From the NCBI GenBank assembly GCA_033558025.1, contig JAUCEF010000013.1, forward strand, positions 861,001-925,000: a stretch of DNA of 64,000 nt, in the 5' to 3' direction. The position numbers were made by a program, and so were the translations under genes. The notes beneath the pieces were generated by a model that saw only the letters and a list, made by a program, of their open reading frames with translations, had not been told where the DNA came from and made no database searches. Shown here one piece after another: positions 11,746-21,833 of the stretch; within the stretch, counting starts at the first letter, position 1; every line of letters begins with the position of its first letter. This DNA is from Phytophthora sp. 'mugwort' (Eukaryota > Oomycota > Peronosporomycetes > Peronosporales > Peronosporaceae).

Positions 11746-12960
11746 CAGTGATGATCAGACGACAAACCCGCCGAGTCCACTTCGATGATGAAACCATGTT
11801 GAACCCGGCGGAAGAACCACCAAGGTCGGCTAGGCGAAAACAGAAGTCAACCGGAGACGACACAACCATCCTACCAGACCTAGAAGAGGTTGGAACTGAG
11901 TTTGAGTCACCACAGCCGAGTTCATTTAGGAGCCGAGTAGAAGGACCGACTCAAATACCAGTTGAAGAGAATCGCGTGCCCAATGTAACCGACATTGATC
12001 CAGTAGTGGTGCAAGCGGAACCTCGACGACGCATATCAAGAGCCCAAGAAGAGGAATTGAAGTGGTCCAACTTGAAAGCATTGCTTCGAGGAGAACCCGA
12101 TATGCTCACACACCGTCGTACTCAGCGAGCAAGCAAAATAGCCGAAAACTTCGTACTCAGTGAGGATGGTCTGCTGTACTATCAGGGTCAGAGATGGCGA
12201 GCAGTTGAGTCTGACGATGGCGATCTCAAGCTGAGAGTGGTGATACCGACAACGATGATCGACGAAGTACTCCATCACTGCCACAACTCGATAGAAGGAG
12301 GTCACCAGGGAATTGTACGGACCTTTCATCGAGTGAACGCTGAGTTCTATTGGGTGGGGTTATATGCTGATGTACTCAAACACGTCCAAGCATGTGAAGA
12401 TTGCAGCACGAGTAAAAGTAAGCCCCAGCTAAAGGGCTATTCACCGGGCAATGTTGTATCTAAACACCCTTCTAACTGGTATCAATGGATTTCGTAATTC
12501 CGTTACCAAAGACTCAGCGGGGTAATACAGCGCTATTGCTTTTCCAAGACCACTTCACAGGGTTCGTGATAGCAAAATCTATGAGTGACACGAGAGCATT
12601 GGAAGTGGCGAAGGTTTTTGAAGAATGTGTATTCCGGAGGTTCGGTGCTCCATCTTTAGTCCGCCGCGATAGGGATCCCCGCTTCATGAGCGAAGTTTTC
12701 CAAGCGTTCGCTGAGTTGATGCTGTCACGGTCTAGGGCAACGCTGAGTTACAGGCCTCAAGCTAACGGCCAACAAGAACGCAGTCAAGACGATGATCCAG
12801 ACTATACGCGTTTATGTAGAAGACCCACTGCAAGCCGACTGGGACGACATAGCTGAAAGAATGGTCCATGCCATAAACAACTCACGCGATACAACTCGAC
12901 GTGAAACACCCTTCTACTTGGTGCATGGATGGAACGTCAAGTCTACGCTGAAGCAATGAC
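11727..12960 (+). pseudogene. Gypsy integrase, zinc-binding domain and catalytic core (frameshifted)
   Basis: The 11727-12497 frame opens with a charged linker. It then has an HHCC zinc-binding domain: HHCHNSIEGGHQG and later CEDCSTSK. The frame breaks at 12495, just where the core begins. The core continues at 12485-12856 with MDFVIPLPK (first Asp), VRRDRDPRF (second Asp) and YRPQANGQQER (Glu), the DDE triad. A second break after QQER moves the rest (DPLQADWDDIAERMVHAINN) to another frame, ending near 12960. Confidence 0.85.
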
Positions 12961-13335
12961 ATCTACTATTAAAGCTGACACAGCCAACTCAGCAGATGCT
13001 GTTCAATGGCGTAGAGAGACCAACCGTCAACGGGAAATCGCACTACCACTCGCTAAGGCATATCAGATAGCCGAGAAAACGCGGCGAGCCGAAGAAAATA
13101 ATGCACATCTTGATAAAAAGGAACGCGAGATCATCCCAAACTCAGCTAACTCATCCAGGTCGGGAGAAAATGTATTAGCCGAGTCGGTGGAGAACCAGAA
13201 GTCCATGTTCAACGAAAGAGATCAAGTCTGGTTGTTCATGGAACGGGTCAAACCTGGTTTGAAAAGAAGCTAACCCATAGGTGGCACGGACCGTTCCGAG
13301 TAAGACGAAGGTTGAAGAGTTTGGATAACTGGAGT

Positions 13336-13727
13336 TTCCCGACAAGAGTGGGTATCGGTTTTACCCGGTAGTACATATATTTCGGCTGAAAGCAGTACCC
13401 GACCCGGGGCAAAGACCCACTGCTCAGCTGATAGACGAACTCAGCGAAACCCAACGTTTCGATGAAGAACTCCTTCCAGAAGATAGCTGGGAAATTGGTG
13501 ATAGTGCCGACAAATATGAAGTAGAAGCGATTTTGGATGACGATATGCCGTTATCAACTACCACCAACAGAGCCCAGCGGCTGTCTAAGGTCAAATGGGT
13601 CGGCTACGACGAGCCGACATGGGAACCACTCTCGAACTTGTCATGTGGGGGTCTATTGTTTGATTACTTACGGCAAAAGAAACGAGAGAATCGTCTGCAG
13701 ATGGTGCAAGTGACAGACGAAAACTAG
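13336..13727 (+). pseudogene. Gypsy integrase C-terminus with chromodomain
   Basis: An open stretch without its own start codon encodes VVHIFRLKAV, as in integrase C-terminal beta domains. After an acidic linker a chromodomain follows: YEVEAILDDD, then RLSKVKWVGYDEPTWEPLSNL and FDYLRQ. The aromatic and WxxxWEP positions match Ty3-type chromodomains, which steer integration to chromatin. It stops at TAG 13725-13727. The preceding piece (12929-13273) is out of frame with it. Confidence 0.85.
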
Positions 13728-13939
13728 CATTACGGTGCCACAAGTTGACCACCACCCGGTGACAGGATTCAAGCCTGGTGGGACGGAATAAAACTACTGA
13801 AACCATTGTATGATTGTATATGAATGAAATGAAGTCGTGGGGGCCCAGCTGAGACGTCATAACTACTACTCGAAATTCAGCTCAGCCACAGTGCCTGGAA
13901 ATTGGACTAAGTGAGTGTGAGAACCACTAAGGCGAACGC
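13728..13939. other. Short non-coding gap between pol and the antisense region
   Basis: I see no open frame, RNA gene or paired LTR terminus here. Confidence 0.4.
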
Positions 13940-16900
13940 CTACAAGGTTTCGAATATAGCCAGGCCTTCTCGATTGGCAGGAGTCAGCGCAGTAGGAGAC
14001 AAACTGGATGGAGTCGGCTCGTTTGGATCGTTATCTTCTTCGACATGGGATTGGACGTACTCGGAATCGAACTCAGCAGGGGCAAACACCGGAAATTCGG
14101 GATGTAGCGGTTGGAAACACTGGTTGTAAGGGTGAGAAGACGGCGAGCGAAACCACCCCGCGCGACAAGGCTCCTCACGGTCAGCTTCAGCAACACTTGC
14201 TCTCCAGTCCGCGCTTACCGGAAACCAGGCCACATTAGTCGCCGGAGCGATCAAAAAATAATTCGGAATCCAGAGTCGGCGCAGGTCCAGCTGAGTCATG
14301 CACGTAACACCACTGTGCAGAGCTTGATTTAATTCCTTGAGAAGAGGACGAAGGCTGTCTGGATGACGCTTTCGATCCTTGCTATACTTGAACCGCAATT
14401 GGAGAATGAGCTCAAGCCCGCTGAGTGGGACACCAGGATGCAAATCTGGGTGTAAACCCAAAATAGCACTCGAGTCCACTATCCAGTGCAGGCGCTCCCA
14501 GTGAGCGATGAAAAAACGCACCCAATCACTTTCTTCCCCTCGTAATTTGCGCCAACATTGAGCGATGACCTTCACTGGTGAAGCTGGCTGATATCCTGAT
14601 GCCCGTACTCGAGCCATCACAGATAGAGACATGAAGAAGGGCTCAGCTGGGAGCTTCGACATCAAGCGGCAACAAGGATGCTGGGGTGATTGAATATCAG
14701 CAAAAGAGGCGACCCCTTTCAAGGAGGAAGGAGTCGGACAGACATAACTCTTCCCATCGATAACCTCCATCTTAATAGCCACCCGGCACGACGAGAGGAT
14801 TTTTCTCCTAACAATGAGCAGACCCAGGGTGGAAGAATGGAGGATTCAAGCATGTCTACACTTAATCCGTCACCCGTTTATCACGGGCTACTGTTTGAGC
14901 AGCTCGCGTCCTCAGCTGAGTAATCCGTTTCGCCAAGGGGCCAGAAGAGGTGGAAGCACTGTCAACTTGGCTGGATTTGCTTGAGACAGCTGAAGCCGAA
15001 CTGGGCGATCTTTTTTTTTCGACTTTTTCCTTTGGGTGTCGATGGTTTGACGGAAGCCAACTCAGCGGATACTGTGTCCAGATGAGCCGAGCCGGTACGA
15101 GTCGACTTCTTCGCTGATGATACTCCTGATACCGGACTCTTGGAAGTCGACTTCTTGGAAGCTGACTTCATGGATGCAGGATTCTTAGCCAACGTAGGAG
15201 AGAGAGCTGAGTTTGTAATAGCTGGAACACCCGGAGCTGACTTCTGAGATGTAGATTTTGGAGAATTCGGCGTCGACAGTGCCGAGTCCGTAGTAGCTGA
15301 CTGGAGCAACGCCACCTTTGGAGATGCTGAGTTCTTGGGAGCGGAAATGGACCGGGGTGAAGAGTGACCAACAGGTGTTCTAGTCCGGGAAGCAGTCGGA
15401 GAGGACGTGACCAGAACAGAATTGCTAGTAGAATCGCCTCGAAGCCGTTTGGGGGCTGGGCGAGAAGGCGATTGACGCAGACGCTTACCAGCTCCCTGTG
15501 CTGGTGGAGGAGAACTGGAGGGAAGATCCGAAGTTTGTGGAGGAATCACCAATGACAACTGGCTTGGTACGGACGAAATAACTGGAGGGTTCTCTCTTCT
15601 CTGTTTGCGTCAGCATCATCACTGTTATCATTATCAGACCCGAATACCTCGATGAAGAACTTCTTAGGAGACCGTGGAGGTCGGCGAATATTCTCCTGCT
15701 CGGCATCAGAAGAGTTGGCTTCGAAGGGGAGGGATACTGATGTACCCAGAGCCAGTGACAGCTTGGGAGTTGGGAGTTCCAGCCGACTTGACTTTCGCGG
15801 GACCTAGACAACGATATCAGACGTCTCGAAGTCCTCAAGTTGGACTCGGCTAATAGCCCTGGCAGTAACCGATGCAGCTCGAAATGATCGACGCAAAGGA
15901 GATGGGACAGCAACCTTGGGTTTGACCGATGTGGAACGGCTTTCCTCGGTTCCTTCTTGGAGTGAATACCCTTGGCCTTCCCGGAAGGCGTTGTCAAGAT
16001 GATACCAGCCGGGTTAGATGGAGTCGGCGATCGGGACTCAGCTACCGACGAAACAAGTCGAGCCGATGCAACAGGAGACTCATAAGAGCTCGGCGGTGGA
16101 ACAGTGTTCACCGAACTCAGCAAAGTCAACGCTACCGCAGCGGATGTTGTGCTCGTTAAACCAGTCGAACTTGATGTCGAACCAGACGTTGTCGATGGAA
16201 GCGGGATCAATCCATGAACGGAAGGGAGAGTCACCGGAATGAGGTGATCCCGACGATAATGGCTTTCTGAAACTCGATGTGGTTGATTCGTAGGCGTGGA
16301 AGTCGGCTTTAGAGTCGTTAACTTGACACGGGAAGGAGGAGACAGGTCGAGACCGCTTGGGCTGCGGAAGTCGACTGCCCAACAGGCCCACTCGAACTCG
16401 GCTGCCCAACAGAGCCACTTGACCGAGCTAAGACTTGCAAGGTGATCTTACGAGGCTCATCTGACTGCATCAGTGCAATCTTAGGCCTGCGAGCTTCGAG
16501 AAGTCGGCACAAACGGGCATTCAAGGTGAGATCGCTTGGAGTCAGACCTGGAGCGTCAAGACCAGCAGCTGCAGCCATCACCATCTCTGGATCTGCCGCG
16601 GAAATAGGACCATAATGACGGAGAAGGTTCTTGAGACGGGTAATGGTGCGCTTTTGCTCCTCGATCGTCTTGTGTGCCAACCGAAGATCCAGCTTGTCCC
16701 TACCTGAAGTCACCAAACCTGCTGTCTCTTGAAGACGACGGAAGTCAGTGTCTGACAAAGCCTTCAAGGCGTTGTAAGACATCGTACGTTCCGTGAGCTG
16801 ATCAGTTAGGAGCTAACAATCCCTATTCCGATCCTCAATCATGTGATGGAGCCTGTCCACATGTTCTTGGATGGCGTCAATATGGCAATTCTCTAGCCGA

Positions 16901-17199
16901 GTTGACTCCCCCCCCATTTCCAACCGATAGATGGTAGAGCGGTAGGAAGTCAGCAGGATGGTATTCATGCTGGATGATTGTTTCCACTTGTCCCGCTCTC
17001 GAACCACCGCAGCCAGCTCAGTCTCTAGCCGAGCGGTCGACGCCAAAGCTGACTCCAGTCTCCGGCTTAAGGCACCATTTTCGCGATGCAGCCGAGTTAC
17101 GTCATGTCGGAGCTGAGCTAGTTCTTCGGAAGAGCTCGGTAAAGGTGAAGAGCCGGCTTGGAGCAGTGATAACATCTCAGTCGGGGAACGAGCAGCCAA
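13940..17199 (-). pseudogene. Antisense reading region behind gypsy pol, broken into pieces
   Basis: Minus-strand coding-like segments follow one another from right to left: 17199-16813, 16782-16318, 16418-16080, 16234-15485, 15558-14962 and 14782-13940. The first is a heptad-rich coiled coil (LAQLRHDVTRLHRENGALSR). The second is helical (RLAHKTIEEQKRTITRLKNLL). The middle is Ser/Pro/Lys-rich and basic (APKRLRGD, SASKKSTSKSPVSG). The last is globular with many Trp (WVRFFIAHWERLHWI). Order and spacing suggest one original protein of roughly 1,000 residues, now split by stops and shifts. I do not recognise a named family. The position between integrase and the expected 3' LTR, on the opposite strand, suggests an accessory antisense ORF of the retroelement. 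A captured or neighbouring host gene is the alternative. Confidence 0.55.
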
Positions 17200-17541
17200 A
17201 AGTTCTCTCCGGTGACGCCAGTCACCAGGATGAACAAAAATACATTACACTTTAAGGCTTGTAAGCAACCTACTTAGCTACCCTACTTGCTATTTGGGAT
17301 CGATTTGGGTCATGTGGACCCAAAAATTGGGTACGAAGCATCCAATTGGTGTCCAAGAAGGTCCATTTTCTTGAAAGTGGGTACCCTGAAAGACCCATTT
17401 TAGTTTTCAGGAGGAAACTGGTGGACGTCCCGAGACGTCTCTGGGCCGAGTTGGACATTTGCAGGACCTTTCTGATGGGTTCTTTACAAAAACCAAGTAT
17501 AACCCGATGAACCAGGTGGTGGTGAGCCACCTACTTCTAGT
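17200..17541. other. Non-coding stretch, possible solo or 3' LTR of the gypsy element
   Basis: No gene is evident. It lies where a 3' LTR would be expected, with short repeated words such as ACCTACTTAGC and ACCTACTTCTAG and several GGGTAC/GACCC motifs. No second LTR copy is in the window, so the ends cannot be fixed and the call is tentative. Confidence 0.3.
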
Positions 17542-17614
17542 GAGCTCAGATAGCTCAGCTATTAAGCATCCAGTGTCGGACGGAAGCGGCCAGGGTTCAA
17601 TCCCCGGGCCGACC
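17542..17614 (+). repeat. tRNA-like sequence, probable SINE head or tRNA pseudogene
   Basis: TAGCTCAGCTA at 17551-17561 looks like a Pol III A box. GGTTCAATCCC at 17594-17604 is a B box, at tRNA-like spacing. The T-arm can almost form (one mismatch), but the 5' part does not pair with GCCGACC at the 3' side, so there is no acceptor stem. tRNA-derived SINEs are known in Phytophthora. A tail or target duplication is not clear. Confidence 0.5.
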
Positions 17615-18179
17615 AGACCTTACGGACGATAGTTGGGGTTTGGCCGCGAAGGTTGGGATATCTGGTCTTGTGACTGGACTGGTGGTCTTGGGGGCTACTG
17701 GGCGCCGTCTCATGGGCTGTAGGCCTGGAAGCACAGTTAGACCCGGTAGTTCTTGAGACTGCTTGACCGGGCACTTCAGTAGGAGAGATGCGGGTCGTGG
17801 TCTAGAGGGGCAAAGCCTCCCAGTCGTCGTCTCATGGGCTTGTAGGCCTGGTAGTACGCGCGGCTCGGGAGTGTGGCGCCGCTCTAGACCTCGATCAAAA
17901 GAGTAGTCCAGTGATGTCGTATGCCATAACACGCGTAAGCGTCTGTAGCGTGTCGCGTTCTTCAGCCGCCTGTCCGCCAACATGGGGCCCCGCCTGGGTT
18001 CAAAAATCCACACCGCCTTCGGGTACAGCAGACATAAGGCAACGCCCGCTAAGCGATCGGCAAATGGAGCCGGGAACTTGACGTATGGGCGTGAAAGTGG
18101 TGGAGACTGGAGCCAGTAATGGCCGAGCACGCCGGCGGCGGATTGTAAGACATCAGGATGAAGCCTTGAGCTTGTGGCC
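17615..18179. repeat. Non-coding repeat stretch, probably LINE 3' flank
   Basis: No credible protein is encoded. A direct repeat built around GTCTCATGGGCT and GTAGGCCTGG occurs at 17705-17729 and 17828-17852. The stretch follows the end of the LINE reading frame in its orientation and may be its 3' untranslated part. Confidence 0.35.
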
Positions 18180-18328
18180 TTACCTTCGGGCCACAGGCGT
18201 CTCTTCCCGGCTACGGTTCAACATGGCCGCGGGAAAGGAGCCCCGCTGACGGGTTTCCACCGCGCGATCGATTGGATCTGCAGTCTTGAAGGGCGCCAAC
18301 GCTCCGGACGTCTCTTCCCTGTCGTGGT

Positions 18329-19979
18329 TCAACATGACCGCGAGTAAGGAGTCCCGCTGGCGGGCTTCCGCCTCGTGGTCGCTTGGGCCATTGGCGTCGA
18401 AGGATGCCGACACACAGGCTGTTCTCGCAATAAGGTGTGTAACTGCATACTCACCTGCGAGGACTGTCTTATTGCTTGCGCCTGGGTTGCCTGCCATAAG
18501 GCAGCAACATGAAGGTCAATCAGGGCGTGCATCCGAGCCTTGACGCCGATGAGACTTGGTTCATACTCGTGGAAGCGGATGTCATTGCGGTGCGTCCATA
18601 GGCAGCGAAGTACCACAACTCTCACTATGTGGAAGACCGCAAAGAGGCTGTAACCAAAGTCCTTTTTGGCTCGGGGCGTAGGCATGATGTCCGCGAAGTA
18701 GACCACAGTAGCCCACTCAATGGGAGACTCAAACCACTGTTGGAACACCTCAAGCCATTCCGCCCATACGGTTGCCGCAAAGTCACAATACCAAAAGAGA
18801 TGGGAGACGGTTTCAATGACTCCACACCCATGATGGCAGCGAGTCATAGCGCCTTGCACGTGCTGCAGCCTAAAGCCCACCCAAAGTGCGTTGTGCTGAA
18901 GTCTGTACAGCAAGTCCGCGTTCACTGGTAGGTCGTGCTTGTTCATCTTTAGGTCCCTGCCCCATACATTTGCGGGAGGCGCTTGTTCAAGGCCAAGTGC
19001 AGTCGTTGGCAGGCCGGGTGCCTTGTACTGAACCAGGAGCTTGCGTATTAACGACACCGTGAGATCAGCAACTTCATAGCCACTGAAGCTCCAAGTATGG
19101 AGTGCGCAGCCGTAGTGTGGCTTGGGGCGGGGTCCAATGGGCATATTGGCCAACGGTCGTAACAGCGAGTCAATCTTAGTTAGGAAAGATCCGCAGAAGC
19201 TCACGCTGTTAGCACGCCTAGGCTGGCCATGCTCACGGATGACTTGGGATAGCTTGGCGGCTTGAGGCGGGTATCCACTAAGCTCAAACAAGTCAGATAT
19301 CCGATAAACCTTTAAGCGAATAAGGTCTTGGACAATTCCAGGTTTGCGGCTCGCAGGGCTTGGGCGTCTTGGTTGCAGTCGTGATATCCACATTGTCCAG
19401 CAGCGGCATTGTCAACTTGTCAAACTTGGTCATGTTGCGAGTGATCTTGGGGCGCAGTTTGGTGTTCCAAAGGAAGAGAACATGGTGCCAATACAAACCA
19501 AGCGGTCTCCATCGTCTTAGCCGTCGAGACACCACATGATGAGGGCTGTTCCAGACCGGCGCGTACAGGATGTCAAAGTCGCGTCCCCAAGGTTTCATCA
19601 CGGAGTCAAACAGCGCAATGACTGGGGCGGCCCATGAGGGTACATCATCCGGTGACTGGCGTACGGCCATGAGCAGCTTGCAGAGCATGTGTAGTTGGAG
19701 TCCCTCGATCATCGTTTTCACAGGCGTTAAACCGAGGCCTCCCATGTGCATGGGCAACGTCCACCAAGCTCGGGGCACGATGTTCGAAGTAGAAGACTGG
19801 GTCATGAACCGTACTATCATGTCCTGGACTTGGTCTTGGAAACCAGTTTCAGGTATGTAGCAGACACTGGCCGTGTACCAGAGAACAGGCAAGATGATCT
19901 GTTGTAGGATAACCACTTGTCCTCGCAGAGTGCGTGCCCGGTACTTCCACAGTGAACACCTTGTCTGCATGTCCGCCAA
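18329..19979 (-). pseudogene. LINE ORF2 C-terminal region with RT zinc-binding (zf-RVT) domain
   Basis: Two overlapping frames, 19979-19293 and 19393-18329, carry the part after the RT catalytic core. The first contains VVILQQIILPVLWYTASVCY and WWTLPMHMGGLGL, typical of the thumb region of L1-like RTs. The second contains LYRLQHNALWVGFRLQHVQG and CHHGCGVIETVSHLFWYCDF, a zf-RVT domain with its Cys/His pattern. One frame change lies between 19293 and 19393. The 3' end of the frame runs into a degenerate direct repeat (period 111 bp, near 18198 and 18309). Confidence 0.8.
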
Positions 19980-20032
19980 TATGTGCTGTAGCCGTGCCGC
20001 GTCTGTGAGCTTGGAACCGTAGTATATACCAA

Positions 20033-20091
20033 GGGACTAAAGGTTGTTGGGAACAATGGCCGAGTCGTTGTTCCCAACAACCTTTAGTCCC
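20033..20091. repeat. Perfect 24-bp inverted repeat with 11-nt loop inside LINE RT
   Basis: Arms 20033-20056 and 20068-20091 are exact reverse complements around the loop 20057-20067. The right arm carries the in-frame stop (TAG) that ends the 20360-20037 segment. The frame of the next segment resumes just beyond it with LGIYYGSKLTD. Confidence 0.9.
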
Positions 20092-21109
20092 AATTGCTGT
20101 AGTTCCTCACGGATGCTGTCGGTTTCACTGTTCCAGGGGTGGAACGGCAGCACCACGGTATTGTTCTTGTTCAGCTCCATGCCCGATGCCTCACAGAATA
20201 GATCCACCAAGTCCAGTAGACGCTGAGTATCCCGCAGGTCCCTCAGTAGTCCAGTGCAGTCATCAGCAAAGCTGATAACTGTATGGACTACCGAAGAGTC
20301 TCCACACCGAAGTCCAGCATCCTTTATCTTGGCGCGAATCAAGTTCAGCAAAGGTTCCACGTAAACGCACGAACAGACCCGGGGAGAAAGGATCTCTTTG
20401 CCGCACGCCTCTCCCTATTCAAAGGACGAGAGTGGGCTACCATTGAATAGTAGTGCCACCAAGTTTCAGGAAACATCAAACGTACCCAGCGAGGAAACAC
20501 TTCAGAGAATAGGAGACTGTCTAACACAGTTCCCAGACGGTATGCCAGTATCTTGGGGCCCAGCTTGGCATCGACGTTGAGGAGAGTAATGGGTCCCTCC
20601 TCCGGCGAATTGACAGGAATCGGAATGTTGAGCAGGATCTGAGGCGGTCGGAAGAAGTACTTGGTACCTCGCTCAGAATCATGGAGGTCGAAGGCAAACT
20701 TCTTCTTCGATGCGTAGAACTTTTTCACCTTCATCTTGACCTCCAGTAGTGCCCTCTTTTCAGTCATCCGCCGGCGTTGATCATCGGTAGGCTCCGTCGC
20801 TTGGCGGTGCTGCAGATCATTGATTTCCAGGTGCGGTTCCTCAAGTTCGCGCTGGCGAGCATTCTTCCGGGATTCGAATAACTCGTGCAGGAAGATGTTG
20901 TCGCGACGCTTGTGCTCGTCGAGTAGGCAGCCCGGGTTGTAGTGGGAGTCCGTTGGTGCATGGAGCATGTCTGCCAACTTGATCAGCAATTCTTGGAGAT
21001 ACTGCTGCGCTTCAGGAAGCTGGATGATCCATTCTGGGCAGCGCCAGGGGTCTCTTAGCCGGCCGAAAGACAGCAGATCCGAGTCGAAAGTCGATGCCGC
21101 AGTGGTCAC
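20037..21109 (-). pseudogene. LINE reverse transcriptase, internally deleted
   Basis: The 21109-20345 frame has a long helical N-terminal part, then KYFFRPP and ITLLNVDAKLGPKILAYRLG, a conserved early RT motif. After GTVLDSLLFSEV it passes directly to a late segment (FPRWVRLMFPETWW, VALLFNGSPLSS in a neighbouring frame). The block that normally carries motif A (FAKAFD type) is not visible. The 20360-20037 frame holds the catalytic box as ISFADDCTGLL. It stops at a perfect inverted repeat (20033-20091). These breaks mean it cannot encode an active enzyme. Confidence 0.8.
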
Positions 21110-21790
21110 CCATATTGGAGCGATTGCGAAAGTCGTGCAGAATGCCCTGCATGGCCGAGTGGAAGAGCTGGGAGCTTAGCATCACGTAGTCTAACCTTGA
21201 GCTGGAGTTGGGGCTGGTGAACTCGACGAGCGTCGGATGTTCCAGGCGCCATGCATCCACAACGTTGATAGCTTGCATCCAGTCCAGCAGCTCGGTTCGT
21301 CCCCGCGACCGATTTCGGTCGGTGTGGTTGGCTTGGTCCAGTTGGCTTGACATCACCGTGTTGAAGTCGCCCATGACAATGTGCAGCACATCATCGTCGA
21401 AGTCTCTTGGAAGGTTCTTAAAGAAAGTTGGCCGCTTCTGTCCTTTAACGGGGGCATACACCACATGAATGTACGTCTCTTTCAAGTCCAGAGTGCCGCG
21501 TAGTAGTAAGTACCGATCCATCATATCAGCCGAGCTAACATGACGGAGGGTAACGTCTTGGATATCTTGAACAGGCATGTCGGCGTGAGTAGTAAGCCCA
21601 CACCAGCGTGCCCTGTGTATGTAGTCATATGTTCTTGCGACCAAAAGCTGGAATTAAACCGCGAGGTTTGCCTCCAGATCTGTTTCAAGCGCTGGTAGTT
21701 GAAGGGCCCGGTGAAGCACGTCTCCTGAAGACCGATCATGTGAAAGGTCTTAGAGAAGTACTGCAGCGAGCTCCTTGTGGTCCGGTTCAT
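21012..21790 (-). pseudogene. LINE apurinic/apyrimidinic-type endonuclease (frameshifted)
   Basis: The 21790-21521 frame begins the domain with HMIGLQETCFTG, whose LQET holds the metal-binding Glu. A shift near 21600 moves to the 21644-21012 frame. That frame has HVVYAPVKG, the catalytic IVMGDFNTVMSS, SSRLDYVMLS and the terminal MGDHCGIDF, where the last catalytic Asp-His pair lies. This is the endonuclease that nicks target DNA for target-primed reverse transcription. All catalytic residues appear present, only split by the frame change. Confidence 0.85.
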
Positions 21791-21833
21791 GCCGTTAGCG
21801 TTCAGCGAGAACCCTCTCAGGGCCCAATTCCCA

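Larger units (their letters stand above)
8366..13727 (+). mobile_element. Ty3/gypsy retrotransposon pol region, oomycete type, degenerate
   Basis: The domain order on the plus strand is pre-RT linker, reverse transcriptase, RNase H, a second archaeal-type RNase H, integrase zinc finger, integrase core and chromodomain. This is the order described for oomycete Ty3/gypsy elements. At least six frame changes or stops interrupt pol. No gag, protease or 5' LTR is recognisable to the left, so the element is 5'-truncated or too decayed. The pieces are described in the next entries. Confidence 0.85.

Noticed and set aside
7776..17541. Paired LTRs bounding the gypsy element
   Set aside because: No direct repeat of LTR length was found between the left flank (7776-8366) and the right flank (17200-17541), so LTR ends are not called.
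17597..18130. 177-residue minus-strand open frame after the LINE
   Set aside because: Contains Arg/Pro-rich translation typical of non-coding G+C-rich repeats and crosses a direct repeat; no family signature.
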